42,011 bases of DNA from Candidatus Bathyarchaeota archaeon (GCA_013388905.1 JACAEI010000016.1:1-42011), one strand, 5' to 3'. Shown: positions 26,505-35,030, counted from the first letter of the stretch. Program-made: numbers and translations. The notes: a model not told the origin generated them from the sequence alone.

Positions 26505-27193
26505 CTTAACGTCAGCCTCCCCTCTTTTTTGCCTAGATTCTCCATGTAATTTAACGCAAATTTAGCAAAAGGTAACAAAACCAAAATGAAAACTACTAAT
26601 ACGGCTACATTTAGCCATGTGTCTGTTATGCTCTCGCCTAAAATGATGACTCTTCTTATGCCATCTAATCCAAACGTCAACGGAATAAGTGATGCCAAAA
26701 TTTGGATTATGAAGGGCAGATAATTCACTGGAAAGTAAAGCCCAGAGAGTAAGTAAACTGGTTCTTGGAGCAAATTCGCAGTATGCCATGCTTCTCTGCC
26801 ATACAGCATAAACAATGACGCGAATAACATGCCCAAAGCATACAATGCAATAATCGTTAGAAAGAACATAAGCAATGCAGTAAAAGGCTCTTGAAGCATG
26901 AAAGGAACCTGGAAAATAAGCGTTCCGGCAATAAGAATCACCGCAGCCCTCAAAGTTGTGTTTACAATTCCTCCTAAAGCCATCCCAAGAAGAATTGCCA
27001 TTCTAGATATCGGCGCAACCAAGTAAACTTCTAAGCTTCCGGTTTCTTTCTCCCAGTAAAACTGTGCTGACATGTTCCACAAAACGTTTGACCAAAACGC
27101 TACCATAGTGCCGCCGATGATGACGAAGCTAGCAAATTCAGCGGGCGCATTCAACATCTTATAAAGGTAAACGTAAGCGCTCAGAGTTAACAT
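26495..27193 (-). CDS. ABC-2 type transporter permease, N-terminus out of frame
   Basis: 232 residues from ATG 27193, with about six membrane segments and the conserved FYWEKETGSLEVYLVAPISR region typical of ABC-2 permeases. The start is doubtful: the frame is open upstream and reads REPEWLIAELIIP just before this ATG, in the place where the N-terminal amphipathic segment ends. The matching first 26 residues (from ATG 27303, overlapping the ATPase stop) lie in another frame. So the gene appears frameshifted near 27230, or translation starts late at 27193. Confidence 0.75.
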   Translation of the reverse strand: MLTLSAYVYLYKMLNAPAEFASFVIIGGTMVAFWSNVLWNMSAQFYWEKETGSLEVYLVAPISRMAILLGMALGGIVNTTLRAAVILIAGTLIFQVPFMLQEPFTALLMFFLTIIALYALGMLFASLFMLYGREAWHTANLLQEPVYLLSGLYFPVNYLPFIIQILASLIPLTFGLDGIRRVIILGESITDTWLNVAVLVVFILVLLPFAKFALNYMENLGKKEGRLTLRWQ

Positions 27194-27213
27194 TGGGATT
27201 ATCAGTTCTGCAA

Positions 27214-27303
27214 TTAGCCATTCTGGTTCACGGTTGCTCCTTTAACCCTAACCCAGAGCCTCGCATAAATTACTTTTAGATTGCGGATTAGCTGCTCACG
27301 CAT
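27214..27303 (-). pseudogene. Out-of-frame N-terminal segment of the ABC-2 permease
   Basis: ATG at 27303 overlaps the ATPase stop as ATGCGTGA. It opens a frame encoding MREQLIRNLKVIYARLWVRV, a typical amphipathic permease N-terminus, which stops at TAA 27216-27214. The main permease frame continues with NREPEWLIAEL at the same place. A single-base change near 27230 would join them. Either a true frameshift or a sequence error explains this. Confidence 0.6.
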
Positions 27304-28288
27304 GGGTACCCGCTTCTCCCTCTTCAAAACCTCGACCTACAAGGCTAATGTATACGTCTTCTAGCGTCGGTTCAGTCTTGTTAACCGCCAAGATTTTTAG
27401 TTTCGCCTTCTCCAGTTCAGACATGATTTTCGAGAAAATCTCGTCATCACTAACCATAATCTTCAACGTGGTCGTGCCAGTTTGAATGTTGCGAGTCTGC
27501 GAATATCCAATCACGCCCACCATTTTGTCTATGAAACCAAAATCTGCCTGTATAGAAGCGGTTTCAACCTTCATTATCTGGTTCTCTTTAAGGTTTTCCT
27601 TAAGCGTGTTGGGACTGCCGCATGCAAGAATTCTTCCCTGATCGATTATGGCTACACGGTCGCACATTTCGTCCGCTTCAGCCATATAATGCGTTGTCAA
27701 AAGAACTGTGCCTTTAGCTTCTTTTTTCGCCCAATCCACTATATAGCTACGCAGTTTCTTCGCAGTTAACACGTCCAACCCCAGAGTAGGCTCATCCAAA
27801 AAAAGTATCTTTGGGTCACTTAGCAAACCTCTAGCAAGATTCAACCTTTGCCTATAACCAGTTGAAAGCTTAGCCATCCTTGTATTCGCGTATTCTTCAA
27901 AGTCTAAATCCGCCATCAAACCCTTTATTTTCTCTTTAGCAACAGCAGAAGATAAGCCATAAAGCTGAGAGAAAAACCACAAATTTTCTCTGACAGATAA
28001 TATTCCATAACCGGGCGTCTCGCCGCCGGAAACCAAACTTATGATTTTTCGAACCTTGTCTGCCTCTTTGACTACGTTGAATCCGTCAACATGTGCCTCA
28101 CCGCTTGTTGGAAGCAGAAGCGTTGTAAGAATCTTTATAAATGTGGTTTTGCCTGCCCCGTTCGGACCTAAGAGCCCAAAAACCTCTTTTTCGCCTATTG
28201 ACAGAGAGACTTTATTTAAAGCCTTTACAGTCTCGCTTTTGCCTTTGAATATTCTCGTCAAGTCTCTCGTTTCAATAGACTGTGACAA
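27296..28288 (-). CDS. ABC transporter ATP-binding protein
   Basis: 330 residues from a TTG. Walker A is GPNGAGKTT, the signature is LSTGYRQRLNLARGLL, Walker B is ILFLDEPTLGLD and the switch His follows in LLTTHYMAE. The C-terminal 90 residues form the extra domain common in multidrug and Na+ exporters of the DrrA/CcmA group. It energises the two permeases downstream; ATPase and permease reading frames overlap at 27296-27303. Confidence 0.92.
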   Translation of the reverse strand: MSQSIETRDLTRIFKGKSETVKALNKVSLSIGEKEVFGLLGPNGAGKTTFIKILTTLLLPTSGEAHVDGFNVVKEADKVRKIISLVSGGETPGYGILSVRENLWFFSQLYGLSSAVAKEKIKGLMADLDFEEYANTRMAKLSTGYRQRLNLARGLLSDPKILFLDEPTLGLDVLTAKKLRSYIVDWAKKEAKGTVLLTTHYMAEADEMCDRVAIIDQGRILACGSPNTLKENLKENQIMKVETASIQADFGFIDKMVGVIGYSQTRNIQTGTTTLKIMVSDDEIFSKIMSELEKAKLKILAVNKTEPTLEDVYISLVGRGFEEGEAGTHA

Positions 28289-28431
28289 TTTCTAACCACG
28301 GGTTAACAAACAGAAAAAACTCTCGTAATTAAGAATTTCTGTTCATCATAAAACGCGCGGAAACAATGCTTTTATTGCAAAATATTTTAAGCTGGACGAT
28401 ATCTTATGATGTTTTCTGAAAGGTGAACATT

Positions 28432-29502
28432 TTGAATCGTATAAATGCTTTAAAACAAATCGCCTTTGAGCAAAAAGACTGTGGTTTCCTAGTCTTTAAC
28501 GAATATAACATGTTATATTTCACTGGTTGCCAAGGATTAGCTTGCGTGCTAATACCAGAAAAGGGCAATAATACAGTTTACGTTTACAATGTGAATTATG
28601 AACAAGCAAAAGGTGAAGCAAAAGGCTTTGAAGTTGAACTAGTAAAACGCGGCGAGAATCTGATTGAAAAAATCGCCAAACAAATTAAGGCTTTTAATAT
28701 CCGAAAACTTGCTGTTGATGCACTAAGTCATGAAAATTATCGTAATCTTGCTAGGAAACTGCGAGGCGAAACAAGGCTGAAGATTAAGGGTAACCTCGTT
28801 TGGGAGCTACGCAAGGTGAAAGATGAAAAAGAGCTTGAACTTATGCGCAAAGCAGGCGAACTAACAACCGAAGGAATGCGTGTAGCTTATGAAGTGATAA
28901 AGCCAGGCGTAAAAGAGTTTGAGGTTGCTGGAGAAATTGAATATGCGATGCGTAAATGTGGGTGTTGGGGAACAGCCTTCGAAACCATAGTAGCATCTGG
29001 AGTTCGCTCAGCTTTTCCGCATGGAGGTTGCACAGAAAAAGCAATTAGAAGTGGCGAATTAGTAGTAGTGGACATAGGCGCTACTTACCATCATTATCGT
29101 TCCGACATGACAAGAACACTTGTAGCAGGCAAACCTTCAGAAAAACAAAAGAAAATTTACGACATTGTTAGACTAGCCCAAGAACAAGCTTACCAAACTG
29201 TAAAGCCAAAAGCAAAAGCCGGAAAAATAGATGCAGCAGCGAGAAAAATTATTGAAGATGCTGGATATGAAGAATACTTTGTTCATGGCTTAGGACACGG
29301 GGTAGGCTTAGAAGTTCATGAGCCACCTACGCTAAGCCCGGAAAGCAAAGATAAACTAATGATTGGAAATGTTGTAACAATCGAACCGGGCATATACCTT
29401 GTAGGCTTCGGCGGTTTCAGAGTGGAAGATACTGTGGCTGTGCGAAAAGGCAAGGCAGAAAAGTTCACAAATGGCTTTTACAGTTTAGAAGCTGAAAAAT
29501 GA
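28432..29502 (+). CDS. M24-family Xaa-Pro peptidase (PepQ/PepP-like)
   Basis: 356 residues from TTG 28432, 5 bases after AGGTGA; the GTG at 28423 is part of that ribosome site. An N-terminal creatinase-like domain precedes the pita-bread catalytic domain. The five metal ligands are visible: VVVDIG, YRSDMTRT, GLGHGVGLEVHE, TIEPGIY and RVEDTV. It should remove residues before or at proline in short peptides in the cytoplasm. No clear operon partner; the isochorismatase gene follows after 55 bases. Confidence 0.92.
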   Translation: MNRINALKQIAFEQKDCGFLVFNEYNMLYFTGCQGLACVLIPEKGNNTVYVYNVNYEQAKGEAKGFEVELVKRGENLIEKIAKQIKAFNIRKLAVDALSHENYRNLARKLRGETRLKIKGNLVWELRKVKDEKELELMRKAGELTTEGMRVAYEVIKPGVKEFEVAGEIEYAMRKCGCWGTAFETIVASGVRSAFPHGGCTEKAIRSGELVVVDIGATYHHYRSDMTRTLVAGKPSEKQKKIYDIVRLAQEQAYQTVKPKAKAGKIDAAARKIIEDAGYEEYFVHGLGHGVGLEVHEPPTLSPESKDKLMIGNVVTIEPGIYLVGFGGFRVEDTVAVRKGKAEKFTNGFYSLEAEK

Positions 29503-29557
29503 ACTAATTTAAATAATGCCATGAGTAATATTAAATTTTTCAGAGGTCGTTTATTCC

Positions 29558-30115
29558 TTGGAAAATAAGGCTATAATAATAATTGACATGCTCAACGACT
29601 TCGTCACAGGCGATTTAAAAAGTGAAAGAGGCCAACGCATAGTTCCGAAGTTAAAGAAGCTTGTCGAAACAGCACGCAAAAAAGGCATACCCGTCATTTA
29701 CAGCAATGACGCTCATCTTCCGGAGGATCCAGAAGTTGTCTACAGATGGGGAAAGCACGCTATTAGAGGCACAAAAGGCGCCGAAGTAATTCCTGAACTG
29801 AAGCCTACAAAAAAGGATTATGTTCTTGAAAAGAGAACCTATAGCGGCTTCTTTGAAACTGGTTTAGATTCGTTGTTAAGAAGCTTATATCATGGCGAAG
29901 GCGTGAAAACAGTAATTCTGGGCGGATTGCACACAAATATATGTGTTAGGCATACTGCTGCTGATGCCTTCTTTAGAGGCTACAAAATAATAATAGCCAA
30001 AGACGGTGTGGAAGCCTTCACGCCGAGAGAACATAAAGAAGGGCTCAAATATTTAGAGAACATCTATAACGCCAAAATAATGCCAGTAGACAAAATCCTG
30101 AAAGAATTAAAATAG
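29558..30115 (+). CDS. Isochorismatase/nicotinamidase-family hydrolase
   Basis: 185 residues from a TTG. IIIIDMLNDFV gives the catalytic Asp, LEKRTYSGFF the Lys, and LGGLHTNICVRHTAADAFFRGY the Cys of the family triad. Substrates in the family include nicotinamide and isochorismate; the sequence does not settle which is used. The neighbour upstream is a peptidase and downstream an interrupted GNAT gene, giving little help. Confidence 0.88.
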   Translation: MENKAIIIIDMLNDFVTGDLKSERGQRIVPKLKKLVETARKKGIPVIYSNDAHLPEDPEVVYRWGKHAIRGTKGAEVIPELKPTKKDYVLEKRTYSGFFETGLDSLLRSLYHGEGVKTVILGGLHTNICVRHTAADAFFRGYKIIIAKDGVEAFTPREHKEGLKYLENIYNAKIMPVDKILKELK

Positions 30116-30126
30116 GAATAGGCTAA

Positions 30127-30615
30127 ATGGAAGCAAACTTGTCAGCTAAAATAAGAATTGAAAACTTTCAAGACTCAAACATAGACGATCTTATTTACGT
30201 CTGTTCTACGAAAAGACTAAGCGACCCAATTCATCAGCAAGGCGTAAAGCTGAAAAAACAATGGCTACGTGAAATGCTCCAAAAATACGGTTCTGTTGCG
30301 AAAATTGCTTACTACGAGGATACACCTGCCGCGCAGATACTCTATTATCCAGAAGAAGCAGAGTTAACCAAAGCACATAAACGCAAAAATGTCATCGTAA
30401 TAAACTGCATTTACAATCCAACGCCAGCAGCGCAAAAACTTGGTTTAGGCACGAAACTTCTTCAAAGCCTCGTCCAAGATGCAAAACAAAGAAAGGCATG
30501 TCTAGGCAATAAGCCATGCAGATTCCTTTTAGCAAAAGTCTTCAATACAGGTGAATTCTTGTCAATGTCAGAATTTTACAAGAAAAACAGTTTCATTCCA
30601 ACGTTTGAAGGATAA
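30127..30615 (+). CDS. GNAT-like acetyltransferase domain, ended by a TAA inside a longer frame
   Basis: 162 residues. NPTPAAQKLGLGTKLLQSLVQDA is a GNAT acetyl-CoA loop (Q/RxxGxG/A type), with EFYKKNSFIP after it. The frame ends at TAA 30613-30615 but continues open for another 110 codons of protein-like sequence. The product may therefore be a truncated version of a protein of about 272 residues. The start ATG follows an ATAGG stretch 4 bases before. Confidence 0.7.
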   Translation: MEANLSAKIRIENFQDSNIDDLIYVCSTKRLSDPIHQQGVKLKKQWLREMLQKYGSVAKIAYYEDTPAAQILYYPEEAELTKAHKRKNVIVINCIYNPTPAAQKLGLGTKLLQSLVQDAKQRKACLGNKPCRFLLAKVFNTGEFLSMSEFYKKNSFIPTFEG

Positions 30616-30948
30616 AATCTGCTCTATCTTCCAATCGAAGGCAAATATGAACCTTTACCATCTGGAGAGAATTATAAACCATTATCAGAAGACAGAGATA
30701 AAGCCATAATTTTCTGCAGTCCCATATGTCAATTTAGCTACCCATTTGCACAAAGAATAGCAGAACTTATTCGAGAAGTTGCACCAGACATTACAATTCA
30801 AATAATTAACGAATGGGAAAAACCAGAAGAGTCTATAAAGCGCAAAAACTGGTGGCTAACAGTAAATGCTAAACCAATACAAACATTTTTCATGGAAACT
30901 GAAAAATTCAAGGAAGAAATAAGGCAAGCAGTAAGCCAAAACCGATGA
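30616..30948 (+). pseudogene. In-frame continuation of the GNAT gene after TAA
   Basis: Same frame as 30127-30615, 110 codons to TGA 30946. It begins NLLYLPIEGKYEPLP and has IIFCSPICQFSYPFA with two cysteines, then ELIREVAPDITIQIINEW and NWWLTVNAKPIQTFF. The pattern resembles a thioredoxin-like C-terminal domain. No start codon with a ribosome site precedes it, so it must have been made by fusion to the GNAT part, by readthrough, or not at all. One base change would restore the whole gene. Confidence 0.6.
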
Positions 30949-31037
30949 AACGCCTCATTTTTTTGAAGATTTTCCGAGTTATAATTCAAAATATGACGAA
31001 AAATTTAAAAGTTAAAACATACAACATTATGGGAAAT

Positions 31038-31116
31038 GTGAGGAGAATGGTGGATAGTTAGATTTTCTCCCTTCTCTCCTTTCTCCCCTCTAGAATGAGT
31101 CTACCATTCTCCTCAC
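31038..31116. repeat. Long imperfect hairpin with a pyrimidine-rich loop
   Basis: GTGAGGAGAATGGT at 31038-31051 is exactly complementary to ACCATTCTCCTCAC at 31103-31116; with G-U pairs the stem reaches 18 bp. The loop has four TCTCC/CTCTCC-like runs that could also pair with the first arm. It lies between the GNAT gene and the flavodoxin. Possibilities: structured RNA, a terminator of unusual form, or a small mobile-element relic. No T-run follows. Confidence 0.6.
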
Positions 31117-31252
31117 TAAAGCCTTTACACACTTTGTTTACTTATATCTTATGGAAAAATCTTCTATAGGTTATTTGACAAATAACGAAGCAATTTGACT
31201 AAAACCTTAAAACTGAAAATCCTAAGCTTATTTTTGAATGGTATGTGATAAA

Positions 31253-31732
31253 ATGGCGAAAATACTCGTTGTCTACTATTCCAAGTCTGGAAATACGGAA
31301 AAAATGGCTTTTGCCATCGGCGAAGGCGCTAAACAAGTTAAAGGCGTAGAAGTTGCAGTGAAGAAAGCAGAGCAAACTAGCCTAGATGATTTATTAAGTG
31401 CCGATGGAATCATAATGGGTGCACCTACTTACTATGGACAGATGTCTGCCAAACTCAAGGCATTAATTGATGAATCTGTTCAAATTCATGGAAAACTCGA
31501 AGGAAAAGTGGGCGCTGCTTTCACAAGCTCCGGCGGAACAGCCTCTGGCGCAGAAACTACGCTACTATCTATAATTCAAGCCATGCTGATTCACGGCATG
31601 ATTGTCCAGGGCAGAGCTAGCGACAAACACTATGGAGCTGCGGCTGTAGGCTCTCCAAACGAAAAGGAGCTTGAATCCTGCAAAACACTGGGAAAAAGAG
31701 TTGCAAGTCTAGTTATTAAATTAAAAACATAA
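31253..31732 (+). CDS. Flavodoxin-family protein
   Basis: 159 residues from ATG 31253 (a longer start at 31238 is possible). VVYYSKSGNTEKMA is the FMN phosphate loop. IIMGAPTYYGQMSAKLKALID and FTSSGGTASGAETTLLSII match the WrbA-like flavodoxin group. It should carry electrons via FMN; partners are unknown. It converges with a tRNA gene on the other strand. Confidence 0.88.
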   Translation: MAKILVVYYSKSGNTEKMAFAIGEGAKQVKGVEVAVKKAEQTSLDDLLSADGIIMGAPTYYGQMSAKLKALIDESVQIHGKLEGKVGAAFTSSGGTASGAETTLLSIIQAMLIHGMIVQGRASDKHYGAAAVGSPNEKELESCKTLGKRVASLVIKLKT

Positions 31733-31743
31733 TAGGTGAATGA

Positions 31744-31818
31744 TGGGCCCGCCCGGACTTGAACCGGGGACCAACAGGTTATGAGCCTGTCGCTCTAACC
31801 TAGCTGAGCTACGGGCCC
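31744..31818 (-). tRNA. tRNA with anticodon CAT (tRNA-Met, or tRNA-Ile2)
   Basis: The reverse strand folds as a 75-base cloverleaf: acceptor GGGCCCG with CGGGCCC, D-arm GCTCAGCTAGGTTAGAGC, anticodon stem ACAGG/CCTGT around loop CTCATAA, and T-arm CCCGGTTCAAGTCCGGG, discriminator A. No CCA is encoded. The anticodon CAT fits elongator Met. The GGGCCCGTAGCTCAG start is also common for Ile2, whose C34 is modified to agmatidine in archaea. No intron. Confidence 0.93.
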
Positions 31819-31833
31819 TCTTCGATATATGCG

Positions 31834-31844
31834 CATTTTATATG
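31834..31844 (-). promoter_or_regulatory. TATA-like box of the CAT tRNA gene
   Basis: On the minus strand the sequence CATATAAAATG lies about 16-26 bases before the tRNA 5' end, the expected place for an archaeal TATA box. Confidence 0.5.
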
Positions 31845-31944
31845 CTGTTTCTGAGTTGATTTAAACGTTTTCTGATTTAAGCATACTGTGAAAGATTTAA
31901 AAAGTCTATTGTGTGCCTAATTTAGGGTTTGGAGAAGAAGCCTT

Positions 31945-32244
31945 ATGGAATTGAAGGTTTTCACGTTGCCCACTTGTCCCACTTGCCCTATAGCTAAGAG
32001 TATTGCTTCGGAAGTTGCGCAAAAGTTTGGCATCGCCTTTCGAGAGGTGAATATGGCTACTGATGAGGGATTAAGCGAAGGACTAGCCCATGAAATTAGG
32101 AGCACTCCAAGCATAGCTATAGACGAAGAAGTTGTGGTTAGAGGGCGACTTATCTCTAAAGAAAAGCTCGAAAAAGAAATAAAAAATAGAATCGATAAAT
32201 GGAAAGAACGAGCTGTCACACAGCAGGCACTTAAAAACTATTGA
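31945..32244 (+). CDS. Thioredoxin/glutaredoxin-like protein
   Basis: 99 residues. TLPTCPTCPIAK carries the CPTC redox pair (Cys11, Cys14), and STPSIAI is the cis-proline loop of the thioredoxin fold. The C-terminal 30 residues are a charged helix. It probably exchanges disulfides in the cytoplasm. A small hypothetical gene follows after 13 bases, probably in one transcript. Confidence 0.85.
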   Translation: MELKVFTLPTCPTCPIAKSIASEVAQKFGIAFREVNMATDEGLSEGLAHEIRSTPSIAIDEEVVVRGRLISKEKLEKEIKNRIDKWKERAVTQQALKNY

Positions 32245-32257
32245 AGGAGAAAGAGTT

Positions 32258-32617
32258 CTGACAGAAACCAAACGAGCCATAATAATCTTCCATTATACGG
32301 AGAAAATAAAATCAAATCTAATCTTGACTTTTGGTCTCTTAGAGGTTTTGGGCACTATGCGAGATGAAGAGATTGTTGGCGCTGAAAAGCTTCTGATCGC
32401 TTATCTGAACACTTTAATTCGAGAAGTCAATATTGCTGCAAACGCTACGGACGTTAAAGGCTTCAAAGATGTTAACGCAAAACTTGAAAACGCCATCGAA
32501 CAGATTAAGCAGCATAATTATACTGATGCCATGCAGCTTGTTTCTGAAGCCATATCCACTGCAACTACAAGCGGAAGTCAAGCGGCTGAAACCTTGAAGG
32601 AAAACGGTTTAATCTAA
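32258..32617 (+). CDS. Hypothetical protein, likely CTG start
   Basis: 119 residues if read from CTG at 32258, 7 bases after GAAGGAGA. The same frame has no ATG before 32357, yet residues before that ATG look like protein (AIIIFHYTEKIKSNLILTF). TTG 32324 and ATG 32357 are more usual starts, the latter leaving 86 residues. The protein is mostly helical (EEIVGAEKLLIAYLNTLIRE, VNAKLENAIEQIKQHNYTDA). I recognise no family. It follows the thioredoxin-like gene and converges with the glycosylase gene, overlapping by 4 bases. Confidence 0.6.
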   Translation: MTETKRAIIIFHYTEKIKSNLILTFGLLEVLGTMRDEEIVGAEKLLIAYLNTLIREVNIAANATDVKGFKDVNAKLENAIEQIKQHNYTDAMQLVSEAISTATTSGSQAAETLKENGLI

Positions 32618-33486
32618 CTCTTAGTGCGTTCATAATGATACAAATATTCTTGGGCATAACCAGCATATTTCCCAAAATATTTTCGCCCAAACAAATTCAT
32701 TTTTTCATATTCTGCGTTGCTTAGCGATTGTTTGTTTGAAATTTTTTGGATAAAGTTGTCTGAAAAATGCTTTGCATAGTATCTTAAAATAACACGTTTT
32801 ATCCATACATCCACTGGAAAAGCTTCAAATTTTCCTAAAGAAAAAAGTAAAACACAATCAGCAACCTTTAAGCCTACTCCTGGAAAATTCAACAGTTCCT
32901 CTCTTGCCTTTTCATAAGCTAACCTTCTTAAGCTTTCAAACTTAAATCCGCATTTACAGACCATTTTTGCAGTTTCAGCCACGTATTTGGCTCTGTAGCC
33001 AAGCCCACAATCGACTAATTCTTCAACCTTCGCCTTTGCCAGTTTTTCAGCGGTTGGAAACGTGTAAAAATCGTATCCATCAAAGCGTATTTTGTCTCCA
33101 AATTTTTTGGCAAGGTTAAGTAACGTTTGTCTTATTGCCTTGATGTTTTTGTATGTGGCGCAAATGTATGAAATTAGACATTCCCAAGGATTCTGTCGAA
33201 GAATTCGCAAACCATAAAACGCATCGACTGCGCGTTTAATATACTCATCTTTGCTGATTTTTGAATAAATTTTGGACAAATTATAATTTAATCCAAAGTA
33301 ATCTTTAACAAAATCTGTGTCTATGTTCTCAAATTCCAATCCATCGCTGATTTGTCGAGTTTTGAAAGCTTTTTGCCCGACAATCCCATACCACCATTCG
33401 CCACGTTTGTCCCATCTGAAGGTTTGTCCGCAACAAAGTGTCACGTCTAGATTGAATGGATATGAGGAGTTAAGCCGAGTTTTCAT
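32614..33486 (-). CDS. ogg: 8-oxoguanine DNA glycosylase (OGG1-like)
   Basis: 290 residues from ATG 33486. A TTG 20 codons upstream lies against a TATA-like box at 33552-33560 and is less likely. The N-terminal TLCCGQTFRWDKRGEWWYGI is the OGG N-domain. The helix-hairpin-helix LLNFPGVGLKVADCVLLFSL has the catalytic Lys, and AFPVDVWIKR has the catalytic Asp. It removes oxidised guanine from DNA and cuts as a lyase. It converges with the small gene at 32258. Confidence 0.9.
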   Translation of the reverse strand: MKTRLNSSYPFNLDVTLCCGQTFRWDKRGEWWYGIVGQKAFKTRQISDGLEFENIDTDFVKDYFGLNYNLSKIYSKISKDEYIKRAVDAFYGLRILRQNPWECLISYICATYKNIKAIRQTLLNLAKKFGDKIRFDGYDFYTFPTAEKLAKAKVEELVDCGLGYRAKYVAETAKMVCKCGFKFESLRRLAYEKAREELLNFPGVGLKVADCVLLFSLGKFEAFPVDVWIKRVILRYYAKHFSDNFIQKISNKQSLSNAEYEKMNLFGRKYFGKYAGYAQEYLYHYERTKS

Positions 33487-33596
33487 TTGAATCTTCAATT
33501 TTTTGAAAACAAGTCTTTTCTTATTAACTCTACCTATTTTAGGCAAAGTTTATTTTATATCGAGACAAATTGATGTGCGGCATAAGAGGAATTAGA

Positions 33597-35024
33597 ATGA
33601 AGTTTTCATTCATAAACCCAAGCCAAACGCCAGGCGGCTTGGAAATGTGCACAAAAGCATGGCCACCATTAGGCTTGCTGTATTGTGCAAGAGTCTTGAT
33701 TAAAGAAGGATATGAAGCGTCGCTACTTGATCAAACTGTTAAGGGTTACACTCATGAGCAGGCTGCTAATTGGGTTAAGAAGGAAGACCCAGACATCTTG
33801 GGCTTGTCAGTTTTGCATAGTGCAGCGAAGGAAGCACCCAAGATTGCCGAGCTTGTGAAGAAGGAGAACCCTAACATTAAGGTTGTTATGGGTAACTATC
33901 ATGCTACTTTTAACGCTGAAAGAATTCTTAGGAAATATCCTTGCGTTGACATAATTGTTCGAGGCGAAGGCGAATATGGATGCCTCGACCTTGTCAGATG
34001 CTTGGAAAAAGGCGGAGATCTGCGAGAAGTTGAGGGCATAACATTCCGTGACAATGGCAAAATCTTTTCCACCTCCGATAGGCCATTAATTAAAAACATT
34101 GATGAGCTCCCCTTTCCAGACCGAGATCTAATGAATGCTGAGTATACCTCTACCATTTTTGGAGTTAAGGTTGCCACAAAAAAGTTTACTACTGTTCTTT
34201 CTTCTAGGGGCTGTTCCTTTCGATGTACATTTTGTGGATGCCGAAAATTCATTAGGGGAGTTTGGCGACCAAGGTCTGTTGACAACATAATGGAAGAATT
34301 ATGGCTTCTGCGAAGCAAAGGCTATGAGGAAATTCTTTTTGTAGACGATAACTTTACCTTGAACAGAAAAAGGGTGAAAAAGCTTTGTCAGAGAATGAGA
34401 AAGGAAGGATTGGATATTCGCTGGATTTGTGATTCACGAGTGGACAACAGCGAATATGACATGTTTAGGCAAATGGTAAATGCTGGCTGCAATACTGTTT
34501 ATTTTGGAATTGAAAGCGCAAACCAGAGGATTCTTGACTATTACAAGAAGGGTATAACACCGCAGCAGTCAATGGATGCAGTTCGCAAAGCCAGAAAAGC
34601 AGGTATAGACATCATTGTAGGCTCATTCATAGTTGGGGCGCCAGACGAAACTCGCAGTGAAGTTGAAAACACTCTAAAATTTGCAGAAAAACTGGACATT
34701 GACGTGCCTTCATTAAATATTCTTGGAGCTTTTTCTGGTACAGAAATCTGGAATGAGCTTATAGCTAAGGGCCTAATCAATGAAGACAAATGCTGGGAAA
34801 CAGCTGTGTACGTTCCAACAGTCTCGCCAAAGGCTGTTCCATTCGAGGAAATACGCATGTTGATTTATGATTATTTCCGAGATTTTTATCTGCGCCCCAA
34901 GCAAATGGTGAAGGAAATACTGCGAACAGTAACGAGTTCTTACAGACTTGGAGTTCTTTTTGCTAACCTGCCAAGAATCAATTCGGTTATTAACGACGTG
35001 AAACAAGGAGTTAGGTATGGCTAG
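33597..35024 (+). CDS. B12-binding-domain radical SAM enzyme
   Basis: 475 residues from ATG 33597, 7 bases after GAGGAA. A cobalamin-binding-type Rossmann domain covers about residues 1-130 (SFINPSQTPGG ... PDILGLSVLHSAAKE, VVMGNYHAT). The radical SAM domain follows, with RGCSFRCTFCGCRKF as its cluster motif (CxxxCxxC). The family methylates or rearranges unreactive carbons in lipids, cofactors and natural products. It heads a tight three-gene cassette with a second radical SAM gene (7 bases later) and a kinase-like gene. Its substrate is unknown. Confidence 0.9.
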   Translation: MKFSFINPSQTPGGLEMCTKAWPPLGLLYCARVLIKEGYEASLLDQTVKGYTHEQAANWVKKEDPDILGLSVLHSAAKEAPKIAELVKKENPNIKVVMGNYHATFNAERILRKYPCVDIIVRGEGEYGCLDLVRCLEKGGDLREVEGITFRDNGKIFSTSDRPLIKNIDELPFPDRDLMNAEYTSTIFGVKVATKKFTTVLSSRGCSFRCTFCGCRKFIRGVWRPRSVDNIMEELWLLRSKGYEEILFVDDNFTLNRKRVKKLCQRMRKEGLDIRWICDSRVDNSEYDMFRQMVNAGCNTVYFGIESANQRILDYYKKGITPQQSMDAVRKARKAGIDIIVGSFIVGAPDETRSEVENTLKFAEKLDIDVPSLNILGAFSGTEIWNELIAKGLINEDKCWETAVYVPTVSPKAVPFEEIRMLIYDYFRDFYLRPKQMVKEILRTVTSSYRLGVLFANLPRINSVINDVKQGVRYG

Positions 35025-35030
35025 GTTCAT

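Noticed and set aside
33899-34318. 139-codon minus-strand frame in the B12-radical SAM gene
   Set aside because: It covers the CxxxCxxC motif on the opposite strand and lacks a ribosome site.
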